NCBI GenBank assembly: GCA_003538525.1
Contig: DPRZ01000189.1
Span: 1 to 6,228 of the forward strand
Reading direction: 5' to 3'
Length of the DNA: 6,228 nt
From: Neisseriales bacterium
GTDB taxonomy: Bacteria; Pseudomonadota; Gammaproteobacteria; Burkholderiales; UBA11063
The notes beneath the pieces are model-generated. The model was given only the letters and a program-made list of their open reading frames with translations, was not told the DNA's origin and did no database searches. Of the stretch, positions 1 through 5,962 are shown one piece after another; within the stretch, counting starts at the first letter, position 1, and every line of letters starts with the position of its first letter. The translations under genes were made by a program, and so were the position numbers.

Positions 1-60
1 TGTTTATATTTAAAAGGTTCTTATTGATTAAGGTTAAATAACATTGTTAGCACAAATGAT

Positions 61-90
61 TTTCAACGTGGTGTTTATTTGCTGTATAAT
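61..90 (+). promoter_or_regulatory. Probable sigma-70 promoter of the AEC transporter gene
   Basis: A perfect TATAAT -10 hexamer lies at 85-90. The best -35 candidate is weak: TTTCAA at 61-66 (18-bp spacer) or TTCAAC at 62-67 (17-bp spacer), each matching TTGACA at only 3 of 6 positions. Transcription would start near 97, giving a leader of about 20 nt. A GGAG ribosome-binding site at 107-110 sits 7 nt before the ATG at 118. Bases 1-60 show no gene or other structure that I can support. Confidence 0.6.
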
Positions 91-117
91 AAGACCCTAT
101 ATTTATGGAGATAAAAT

Positions 118-1047
118 ATGGAGTTAATTCTAAAATCGCTTGTGCCACTAACTTTTGTCATTTTCATCGGTTGGATTGCTGGCGTGCGCAAAATAGTTGA
201 TAGTAAACATAGCAATACCTTTGCAACTTATGTGATGAGTTTTAGTTTTCCTTGTTTGTTGTTTATCAAAACGGCAACTTCTAAGATGGAAGATTTAATT
301 AATTATCGCTTTGTAATTGGTTTTACTCTTGGCTTAATGGGGATGTATGTATTGACGTTTGTATTGAATCGCTATTTACATCGCCGTTCATTGAGTGAGA
401 GCTGCCAGAATTCCTTTGTGTGTTCTTTTCCCGATATGGCTTTTATGGGGATTCCAATTTTTATGGTGATCTTCGGCGAGTCATCGCTGATTTCAATCGT
501 GATTGGTAATATCGTGACGAGTTTAATTATGATTCCTTTAACTGTGTCAATTTTAGAAATGTCGCAGCCCAATTTGCTTAAAACTAACCAGAGCAAATTA
601 ATTCTCAAGGTGTTTAAAAAACCGTTGGTGTTAGCACCTGTCTTTGGCATAATTGTGTCGGCTATCGGCGTAAAAATTCCTGGATTGGCTTTGGACTCAT
701 TGAAGTTAATCGGGAGTACTACTTCAGGAGTTTCATTATTTGCGCTAGGTTTGATTATGTCGGCGGATAAAGTTAGCTTGAATAAATCTGTATTGTTGAA
801 TATTGCCAAGAAGAACCTTTTGCAACCGCTTATCATGTGGGGGATTGTCATTGCATTTGGCATTAGTGGTGATTGGGCTAAAGAAGCAATTTTATTGTGC
901 GCTATGCCACCCGCAATTATGACAACAATGTTTGCGGTTAAATATGATGTATTAAAAGTTGAATCAAGTAGTAGCACTGTTTTAGGGACGGTGGTTGCTT
1001 TGTTTACGATGGCGGTGATTATGCATTTAATGGGGATTGGTGCTTAA
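118..1047 (+). CDS. AEC (auxin efflux carrier) family transporter, possible malate/carboxylate permease
   Basis: This is an inner-membrane secondary transporter of the AEC family, which includes the malonate transporter MdcF and the malate permease MleP. The 309-residue length is usual for the family, and hydrophobic segments run through the whole chain in the two-bundle arrangement. Recognisable family segments are SFPDMAFMGIPI (residues 103-114, the first conserved helix break), SLFALGLIMS (206-215, the conserved LGL helix) and AMPPAIMTTMFAVKY (262-276, the second conserved MP...A..Y segment). A basic cytoplasmic loop lies near 150-168 between the halves. The ATG start has GGAG 7 nt upstream. 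The gene ends 114 bp before maeA on the same strand with no clear intrinsic terminator between them, so partial read-through is possible. The neighbour suggests malate or another C3/C4 carboxylate as substrate. That is inference; family membership alone does not fix the substrate. Confidence 0.88.
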   Translation: MELILKSLVPLTFVIFIGWIAGVRKIVDSKHSNTFATYVMSFSFPCLLFIKTATSKMEDLINYRFVIGFTLGLMGMYVLTFVLNRYLHRRSLSESCQNSFVCSFPDMAFMGIPIFMVIFGESSLISIVIGNIVTSLIMIPLTVSILEMSQPNLLKTNQSKLILKVFKKPLVLAPVFGIIVSAIGVKIPGLALDSLKLIGSTTSGVSLFALGLIMSADKVSLNKSVLLNIAKKNLLQPLIMWGIVIAFGISGDWAKEAILLCAMPPAIMTTMFAVKYDVLKVESSSSTVLGTVVALFTMAVIMHLMGIGA

Positions 1048-1102
1048 ACTGCATTAAGTTAGCGTATGCAGCAATGAAAACAACCAGCAGATGTGTTAAA
1101 AT

Positions 1103-1111
1103 TGCTATAAT
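1103..1111 (+). promoter_or_regulatory. Extended -10 promoter of maeA
   Basis: TGCTATAAT combines a TGn extended -10 element (1103-1105) with a perfect TATAAT hexamer (1106-1111). At 17-bp spacing the -35 position (1083-1088) reads ACCAGC, which is not a recognisable -35 box, so the promoter probably relies on the extended -10. Transcription would start near 1118, with an AT-rich leader of about 44 nt. AAAGGA at 1149-1154 lies 7 nt before the maeA ATG. This gives maeA its own transcription independent of the upstream transporter gene. Confidence 0.65.
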
Positions 1112-1161
1112 TCGCATATTGAAAATATTATTAATTATTAATCAAGTGAAAGGATTTATTT

Positions 1162-2877
1162 ATGAAATTGAACATTAAACGAGACGAAACCGGACAGAAA
1201 TATGTCGAGGTTGACGTAAATGGTTATGATTTGATTAATAATCCAATTCTGAATAAAGGTCGTTCGTTTACAGCTGAAGAACGTGCTTCATTTCGTTTAC
1301 GTGGAATTGTGCCACCTGGTTATTTACCACTTGAGGAAATTGTCGATAAGAATTATCAAATTATTTTAGACAGTCCAAATGATCTTGAACGTCACATTTT
1401 TTTGCGCAATTTACAAGACCGTAATGAAACTTTATTTTATGCAATGCTGGCTAAATATACCGAACAAATTATGCCTTTAGTTTATACGCCAACTGTTGGC
1501 GTTGCTTGTCAGCGTTTTGGGCAAATTTATCGCCGTGCGCGGGGTGTGTTTATTAGCTATCCGAATCGTGATTATATTGATGAAATGTTAGAACACGTTC
1601 ACTTTGATGATACTGAGGTAATTGTGGTGTCCGATGGTGAGCGGATTCTTGGTCTTGGTGATCAGGGTGCTGGTGGGATGGGGATTCCAATTGGTAAATT
1701 ATCGCTTTATACTGGTTGCGCGGGGATTGCACCGAATAAAACTTTGCCGATAATTTTAGATGCGGGTACTGATAATCAAATGTTGTTAGATGACCCACTC
1801 TATTTGGGTTGGCGCCATAAACGTGTGCGTGGTCAGGAATATGATGATTTTGTGGATAAATTTGTCCAAGCGGTGAAACGCCGTTTTCCAAATGTGTTAT
1901 TACAATGGGAAGATTTTGCGCAAAACAATGCGTTGAAATTATTAAATCGCTATAAAGATCAATTATGTACCTTTAATGATGATATTCAAGGCACTGCTTC
2001 AATTGTGGTTGGTGCGTTATTATCTGCAATTAATGCTTCAGGAATTCCATTAAGTCAACAGAAAATTACCGTAGTTGGTGCTGGATCGGCTGGGGTTGGA
2101 ATTAGTAATTTGATTGTCGATGCGATGATTGATGGTGGTTTATCGCGTGATGAAGCGTACGCAAACATATTTTTAGTTGATCGTTTTGGTTTGATTAGCG
2201 ATCAAGTTACAAGTCTTGATTTCCAAAAACCATTTGTTAAATCTTTGGCTAATTATCCGAAGTGGCAAGTAAAAGATGTTACAAATATTGATTTGCTTGA
2301 AACCGTGCAAAATGTAACAGCCACTATGTTAATTGGGGTGTGCGCACAAGGTGGAATTTTTACTAAAGAAGTGGTACAAGCTTTGAGTGAAAATTGTCCA
2401 CGACCTATTATTTTCCCGCTGTCAAATCCAACCGAAAAAGCCGAGGCGAATCCGCATGATGTCTTGGATTGGACCGATGGTAAAGCGATTGTTGGAACAG
2501 GTACGGCATTTCCGTTATATGATACAGGTTCAGCGTTACGCCGGATTGATCAAGTTAATAATTCCTACATTTTCCCAGGGATTGGCTTAGGGGTGCGTGC
2601 GGTTAATGCCCGCAGAATTACCGATCGGATGTTCTTGATTGCGGCTAAAGCTTTGGCTGAAATCTCTCCAGCTCGTAATGACCCACAGGCAAATTTATTG
2701 CCGCCATTACGTGAAGTGCGCAATGTTTCACGTCATATTGCCTTAGCGGTAGCTAAAGAGGCGGTTAGTGCTGGTTTAACTAACTTTAAATCTGATTTAG
2801 ATGAAGTCACTTTGAGTAATTTAATTGATGAATATATGTGGGAACCAATTTATTTACCATATCGCACTAAAGATTAA
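1162..2877 (+). CDS. maeA: NAD-dependent malic enzyme (malate dehydrogenase, oxaloacetate-decarboxylating)
   Basis: This cytoplasmic enzyme oxidatively decarboxylates L-malate to pyruvate and CO2 using NAD+ and a divalent metal. The 571 residues match the large E. coli MaeA/eukaryotic-type malic enzyme (about 565 residues) from end to end, not the short or the phosphotransacetylase-fused bacterial forms. Visible motifs are LLNKG-like ILNKG (29-33), YTPTVG with catalytic Tyr108, ERILGLGDQG with Arg161, IGKLSLYT with catalytic Lys179, metal ligands Glu250 and Asp251 in QWEDFAQ, FNDDIQGT with ligand Asp274, the Rossmann loop GAGSAG (306-311), SNPT (421-424), and NNSYIFPG with malate-binding Asn466/Asn467. 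Residue roles are transferred from well-studied homologues. VDRFGL (339-344) is shared with E. coli MaeA and favours NAD over NADP, but cofactor preference is not proven by sequence. The ATG is preceded by AAAGGA at 7 nt. The upstream AEC transporter may supply the substrate. All catalytic residues are present and no frameshift is seen. Confidence 0.96.
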   Translation: MKLNIKRDETGQKYVEVDVNGYDLINNPILNKGRSFTAEERASFRLRGIVPPGYLPLEEIVDKNYQIILDSPNDLERHIFLRNLQDRNETLFYAMLAKYTEQIMPLVYTPTVGVACQRFGQIYRRARGVFISYPNRDYIDEMLEHVHFDDTEVIVVSDGERILGLGDQGAGGMGIPIGKLSLYTGCAGIAPNKTLPIILDAGTDNQMLLDDPLYLGWRHKRVRGQEYDDFVDKFVQAVKRRFPNVLLQWEDFAQNNALKLLNRYKDQLCTFNDDIQGTASIVVGALLSAINASGIPLSQQKITVVGAGSAGVGISNLIVDAMIDGGLSRDEAYANIFLVDRFGLISDQVTSLDFQKPFVKSLANYPKWQVKDVTNIDLLETVQNVTATMLIGVCAQGGIFTKEVVQALSENCPRPIIFPLSNPTEKAEANPHDVLDWTDGKAIVGTGTAFPLYDTGSALRRIDQVNNSYIFPGIGLGVRAVNARRITDRMFLIAAKALAEISPARNDPQANLLPPLREVRNVSRHIALAVAKEAVSAGLTNFKSDLDEVTLSNLIDEYMWEPIYLPYRTKD

Positions 2878-2891
2878 TCGTGTAACACGTT

Positions 2892-2934
2892 TAAATAAAA
2901 CACCTCTTGAATCAATCAAGAGGTGTTTTATTTA
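2892..2934. terminator. Bidirectional rho-independent terminator between maeA and dusA
   Basis: A perfect 19-bp inverted repeat occupies 2892-2910 and 2916-2934 with a 5-nt loop ATCAA (2911-2915). The core stem CACCTCTTGA/TCAAGAGGTG is flanked by an A-rich tract on the left and a T-rich tract on the right, so both strands read as a stem followed by a U-run. It begins 14 nt after the maeA stop and lies 23 nt beyond the dusA stop on the opposite strand. This is the expected layout for a terminator shared by convergent genes. Confidence 0.92.
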
Positions 2935-2957
2935 CTAGCTCTACATTAGGAAAAAAT

Positions 2958-3926
2958 TTATTCTTGCATATACTCAACTAATTTTATATAATCGTTTAGA
3001 TCATTGCTTTTGATCAGTTGTGTGGTTAATTGTTGACGCCAGAGTTTAGCATGCTGACAACCATGATAAAGCCCCAACATGTGCCGCGTTGCGTTGTGGA
3101 GTTTATTCCCCTGACGCAAGAGATTTTCTAAATAAGCTAACATCGCCAGCGCAATCTCCTTGCGGGTTTTAAGTGGTGCTTGACTGGCATAATAGCGTGC
3201 ATCGAAATCGGCAAATAGGTAGGGGTTGTAATAAGCCTCACGTCCTAGCATGACGCTATCAACCTGTTGCAAATGCTGCTCTATTTCAGTGACGGTTTTA
3301 ATTCCGCCGTTAATCATAACGGTTAATTCGGGAAAATCTTGTTTTAATTGATAAACCATATCATAGCGTAAGGGTGGAATTTGGCGATTATCTTTAGGGC
3401 TTAAACCTTTGAGCACCGCATTACGGGCATGGACAATAATTTTGGAACTTCCAGTTGCGCCAATTTTAGCCACAAATTGGCTGAGGTAGGCATAGTCGTA
3501 AGCATAGTCAAGCCCAATGCGGTGTTTAATGGTAATTGGAATCGCTACGGCGTCCTGCATTGCTTTGATACAATCGGCAACTAAATCTGGTTCGCGCATT
3601 AAACAAGCACCAAAACTCCCCGATTGAACCCGCTCGGATGGACAACCGCAGTTTAGATTAATTTCACGATAACCATAGTCATAAGCAATTTTGCTGACGT
3701 GAGCTAATTTAGCAGGGTCTGAGCCACCTAATTGCAATACCAACGGCTGTTCACTAGGATCAAAAGCTAATAATTTATCGCGGTTACCATGAATAATTGC
3801 ATCCGCCACGACCATTTCAGTATAGAGGGTGGTATGTTGGCTAATTTGACGCATAAAGTAACGGTAGTGGCGATCACTCCAATCCAGCATCGGGGCAATC
3901 GCAATTTTTTCAATTAAATGGGTCAT
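2958..3926 (-). CDS. dusA: tRNA-dihydrouridine(20/20a) synthase DusA
   Basis: This FMN-dependent enzyme reduces uridine to dihydrouridine in the tRNA D-loop, positions 20/20a by homology with DusA. The 322 residues are normal length and show the subfamily pattern in order: APMLDWSDRHYRYF (11-24), VLQLGGSDP (63-71), EINLNCGCPSERVQSGSFGACLM (88-110) with the probable catalytic acid Cys95 in GCPS, KHRIGLD (134-140), HARNAVLKGLSPKDNRQIPPLRYD (166-189), INGGI (205-209) and VMLGREAYYNP (225-235) for FMN phosphate, then a C-terminal helical tRNA-binding domain with RHMLGLYHG (281-289). The LSPK-NR-IPPLRYD block separates DusA from DusB and DusC. Cys93 is an extra cysteine two residues before the catalytic one. 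The ATG lies only 4 nt after the stop of the upstream glycosyltransferase gene and has no Shine-Dalgarno sequence, so translation is probably coupled to that gene. Transcription probably ends at the hairpin at 2892-2934. Confidence 0.96.
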   Translation of the reverse strand: MTHLIEKIAIAPMLDWSDRHYRYFMRQISQHTTLYTEMVVADAIIHGNRDKLLAFDPSEQPLVLQLGGSDPAKLAHVSKIAYDYGYREINLNCGCPSERVQSGSFGACLMREPDLVADCIKAMQDAVAIPITIKHRIGLDYAYDYAYLSQFVAKIGATGSSKIIVHARNAVLKGLSPKDNRQIPPLRYDMVYQLKQDFPELTVMINGGIKTVTEIEQHLQQVDSVMLGREAYYNPYLFADFDARYYASQAPLKTRKEIALAMLAYLENLLRQGNKLHNATRHMLGLYHGCQHAKLWRQQLTTQLIKSNDLNDYIKLVEYMQE

Positions 3927-3930
3927 GATT

Positions 3931-5595
3931 TTAGCGTTGAATTAAAATAATATTATAGGTATTCAAGTTATTGGCAAGTTCAGTTGCATTGATTAAATGC
4001 GGCAAAACCTTTTCAGGTAAATTGCCTTTAACTTGTCCAACTAGTTGCGCTCGTGGGAAATTTGCTGCAATGGCGCTCCAGTTTTTGTCTTGAGTGACTA
4101 AATAAAAGCTTTGCAGTGGTGGCAGCTCAGCGGGATTATTTGCGCGATAATATTTATTTTGCACATAAAACTCTAAGGCGCGTGAGTCAAACTCATAATC
4201 GACAACCGGAGTTTCCGGGTGCTGATTGGTAATTTGGGCTGCTAAATAGCCTGTGTCATATTGATGGTAAAGATAGCCATTAATGATTGAATAACAAATA
4301 TGCACCATGCAAATGGCAACTACAGGCAGTAAAATTGCTTTAACAAATGGAATTTGCCCCCAATATTTCACAACTAATAACACTGCAAGAATTTCTAAGC
4401 CAACTAAAAGAGCCAAAACTAAGCCGTGGAAGACGATTCCAATAATTACCCCAAGGAGTGCTAACATCAATAAGGCTAAACCTTGTTGGATGGTAAAGAT
4501 TTTGTGATTCGATTTAGCATAGTCGCACATGAATTTGGCAGAGAGAATTGCGGCAAATGGGAAGATAATATTGGTATAGTGATCGACTTGAAAGGTGGTT
4601 ACACTAAACATGACAAAGCTAATCCAAAAATTACCGAGCAAAAAGATTGTGGCAAATTTAGTGCTGGAATCTTGGCGTTTAAAATAACGTAAGCTGTAAT
4701 AAATTGCCACAGGATACACTAATGACCAAGGCAAAAACGACCATAAGAAGGTATGAATGAAGAATAGTTCATGAAATGGCATTGGGGCAGTGCTCATGAT
4801 ATAACCCGTGCCAAAGAAGCGCCCAAATTGGCTATCAATGAAAAACCAGCGTAACCCTGAAACATGAGTGTGTCCAAAGACAATTTTCTCAGGGTGTAAG
4901 TCAAACTGTAAATATAACGCAACGAATTCAGGTAGCGCAAAAGCAAAAGATAAGCCTAATGCCAAAATCCATTTGGGATGAATAACATTAATTAAGCGTT
5001 TAGTATAAACCCAGATACAAAATAAGCCGCTTACGATGGTGATAATAACAAAAATACCTTTGGTCATTAAACCCAAACCAGTGAAAAAAGCGCCTAAAAG
5101 TAAATACTTCAGCGAGAATTTCTGATCATATTTGAGCCAATAATAAACCGCAGGCATAATTTGCCCGAGTAAATAAGCCTCAGCGCGGACATCAATTGCC
5201 GACATCATCAGATGGAAAACGCTCAGGTAAATTAGGCAGGCAAGTAAGGCAATCGTCTCATTATTATACAAATATTTAGCCAGTTTATAGGTGTAAAGTG
5301 CGCCGACTAAGTGAAATAAAAAGCCTGGCAAAATATAAGCAAAAGAATTAATTCCGAAAATTTTGAAAGAAATTGCTGCCATCCAGAATGGAAAATGTGG
5401 CTTATCTAGCCAATCCTGATTGCTCAGCATCAGGTCGCTCCAGTTGTTGCTTAAAGCGATGTATTTAGAAATTGAGGCGTACCACGGGCCAAATGAGGTG
5501 CTGGTTAAGGGAAAAAATAATCCTACCGCCGTAACTATAATTACTAAAAAAATGAGTTTCTTGAGGAGCTTATCAAAATTGGTCATGTATTCCAT
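3931..5595 (-). CDS. ArnT/PMT-like (GT-C) membrane glycosyltransferase
   Basis: This is a polytopic membrane protein of the dolichyl-phosphate-mannose/ArnT-like superfamily, which moves sugars from polyprenyl-phosphate carriers onto lipid A, other glycans or proteins on the periplasmic side. From the ATG at 5595 it has 554 residues, the usual ArnT size. Visible parts are an N-terminal transmembrane helix (about 13-30), the first periplasmic loop with DWLDKPHFPFW (61-71) and FGINSFAY (80-87), IDVRAEAYLL (134-143), more helices at about 163-196, 207-229, 277-303, 315-335 and 341-357, DHYTNIIFPFAAI (338-350), a hydrophobic stretch at about 371-438, and a soluble C-terminal domain from about 440. 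The acidic DE-type motif usual in the first loop is absent; the site reads SFGPWYASISK (34-44). An in-frame TTG at 5679 would add 28 residues, but that extension is polar, has no family match and lacks a ribosome-binding site. The gene overlaps nothing and leads into dusA. No arn or other glycan genes are adjacent, so donor and acceptor are unknown. Confidence 0.87.
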   Translation of the reverse strand: MEYMTNFDKLLKKLIFLVIIVTAVGLFFPLTSTSFGPWYASISKYIALSNNWSDLMLSNQDWLDKPHFPFWMAAISFKIFGINSFAYILPGFLFHLVGALYTYKLAKYLYNNETIALLACLIYLSVFHLMMSAIDVRAEAYLLGQIMPAVYYWLKYDQKFSLKYLLLGAFFTGLGLMTKGIFVIITIVSGLFCIWVYTKRLINVIHPKWILALGLSFAFALPEFVALYLQFDLHPEKIVFGHTHVSGLRWFFIDSQFGRFFGTGYIMSTAPMPFHELFFIHTFLWSFLPWSLVYPVAIYYSLRYFKRQDSSTKFATIFLLGNFWISFVMFSVTTFQVDHYTNIIFPFAAILSAKFMCDYAKSNHKIFTIQQGLALLMLALLGVIIGIVFHGLVLALLVGLEILAVLLVVKYWGQIPFVKAILLPVVAICMVHICYSIINGYLYHQYDTGYLAAQITNQHPETPVVDYEFDSRALEFYVQNKYYRANNPAELPPLQSFYLVTQDKNWSAIAANFPRAQLVGQVKGNLPEKVLPHLINATELANNLNTYNIILIQR

Positions 5596-5601
5596 GCTGA
5601 G

Positions 5602-5607
5602 CCTTTT
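5602..5607 (-). promoter_or_regulatory. Ribosome-binding site that decides the glycosyltransferase start
   Basis: On the minus strand AAAAGG lies 6 nt upstream of the ATG at 5593-5595. This supports that ATG over the more distant TTG at 5677-5679. A second in-frame ATG at 5584-5586 has only a weak GGA at short spacing. The true start could be three residues later but is unlikely to be earlier. Confidence 0.7.
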
Positions 5608-5620
5608 GTGAATATTTAAG

Positions 5621-5626
5621 AGTATA
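5621..5626 (-). promoter_or_regulatory. Candidate -10 box of the glycosyltransferase-dusA operon
   Basis: On the minus strand TATACT matches the -10 consensus at 5 of 6 positions and would start transcription near 5614, giving a leader of about 20 nt that contains the AAAAGG ribosome-binding site. No good -35 hexamer is found at 16-18 bp. If this promoter is used, the open frame upstream of 5595 would not be on the mRNA, which agrees with the ATG start. It is a single weak site and should be treated as a candidate. Confidence 0.4.
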
Positions 5627-5725
5627 GTTTGAATTTTACAGGATTTTTGCAGATGGCGAGTAGAATTTGCCAAATTCAAGGATTCAGACGATGTTAGCTA
5701 TTTAAAGTATGCTAGTTGAAATTAG

Positions 5726-5754
5726 TTGCAAAAGAAGTTGCTATATTTTTGCAA
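5726..5754. repeat. Inverted repeat TTGCAAAA...TTTTGCAA over the rpmH -35 region
   Basis: TTGCAAAA (5726-5733) and TTTTGCAA (5747-5754) are perfect 8-bp inverted copies separated by 13 bp. The inner TTGCAA is itself palindromic, and its two copies are centred 23 bp apart, about two helical turns. The right copy is exactly the proposed -35 hexamer of rpmH. It could be an operator or upstream activator site, or simply AT-rich chance. No terminator-like stem is implied. Confidence 0.35.
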
Positions 5755-5777
5755 GCTGAATTGGTTTATGCTATAAT
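5749..5777 (+). promoter_or_regulatory. Strong sigma-70 promoter of the rpmH-rnpA operon
   Basis: A -35 hexamer TTGCAA (5749-5754, 4 of 6 matches to TTGACA) is separated by exactly 17 bp from a perfect TATAAT -10 hexamer (5772-5777), which also carries the TGn extension (5769-5771). Transcription would begin near 5784. AAAGGA at 5796-5801 lies 8 nt before the rpmH ATG. This is the best promoter in the window, as expected for a ribosomal protein gene. Confidence 0.85.
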
Positions 5778-5809
5778 TCGGGACTAATTTTTGCTAAAGG
5801 ATTTTAACA

Positions 5810-5944
5810 ATGAAACGCACATATCAACCATCGGTGACTAAGCGTAAACGTACACATGGCTTTTTAGTACGCATGAGTACTAAATCAGGTCGTAACATCA
5901 TCAGAGCACGCCGTGCTAAAGGTCGTAAGAAATTAGCTGTTTAA
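5810..5944 (+). CDS. rpmH: 50S ribosomal protein L34
   Basis: This small, very basic 44-residue protein is part of the large ribosomal subunit. The translation starts [20 protein letters not shown], continues with RMSTKSGRN, and ends [13 protein letters not shown], which covers the full L34 family pattern (KRTYQPS, HGF, GR, RRAKGR). The length is exactly typical. The ATG has AAAGGA 8 nt upstream and a strong promoter. It is followed after 18 nt by rnpA, the almost universal bacterial gene order. The TYQPSVT and HGFLVR residues are the betaproteobacterial form and are the best lineage clue in the window. Confidence 0.98.
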   Translation: MKRTYQPSVTKRKRTHGFLVRMSTKSGRNIIRARRAKGRKKLAV

Positions 5945-5960
5945 TTACGAATCGTAATTA
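5942..5960. repeat. 19-bp perfect palindrome between rpmH and rnpA
   Basis: TAATTACGA (5942-5950), one central A (5951) and TCGTAATTA (5952-5960) form a perfect 9-bp inverted repeat. Its left arm starts with the rpmH TAA stop codon, and the right arm ends 2 nt before the rnpA ATG. As RNA it could fold as an 8-bp stem with a 3-nt loop, though the stem is AU-rich and weak. No U-run follows, so it is not a typical terminator. It may affect rnpA translation or RNA processing, or be a DNA-binding site. Confidence 0.55.
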
Positions 5961-5962
5961 AT

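Noticed and set aside
445..459. The 15-mer ATGGGGATTCCAATT is shared between the transporter (445-459) and maeA (1678-1692)
   Set aside because: Both copies encode MGIPI in frame within conserved family motifs, so shared codon preference explains the match.
372..977. A 201-codon open frame on the minus strand inside the AEC transporter gene
   Set aside because: It lies wholly opposite a well-supported coding sequence, has no recognisable domain, and is explained by AT-rich codon use on the other strand.
1049..1071. CTGCAT...ATGCAG inverted repeat after the transporter gene as a terminator
   Set aside because: The stem is only 6 bp with an 11-nt loop, and the following bases are A-rich, not a T-run.
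1553..1891. A 112-codon minus-strand open frame inside maeA
   Set aside because: It is a shadow of the malic enzyme gene, with low-complexity His/Gln/Ser composition and no family resemblance.
4307..4692. Plus-strand open frames of 66 and 69 codons opposite the glycosyltransferase gene
   Set aside because: They are antisense shadows without ribosome-binding sites or recognisable products.
5683..5694. TTCAGACGATGT resembles the reverse complement of a Neisseriaceae DNA uptake sequence (10 of 12 to one dialect)
   Set aside because: It is a single imperfect copy. Another near match at 4927-4938 (TTCAGGTAGCGC) fits a different dialect and lies inside a codon-constrained stretch. No exact or repeated uptake sequence is present in the window.
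5680..5809. Possible replication origin beside rpmH
   Set aside because: No TTATNCACA DnaA box or cluster of near matches was found, and dnaA is not in the window.
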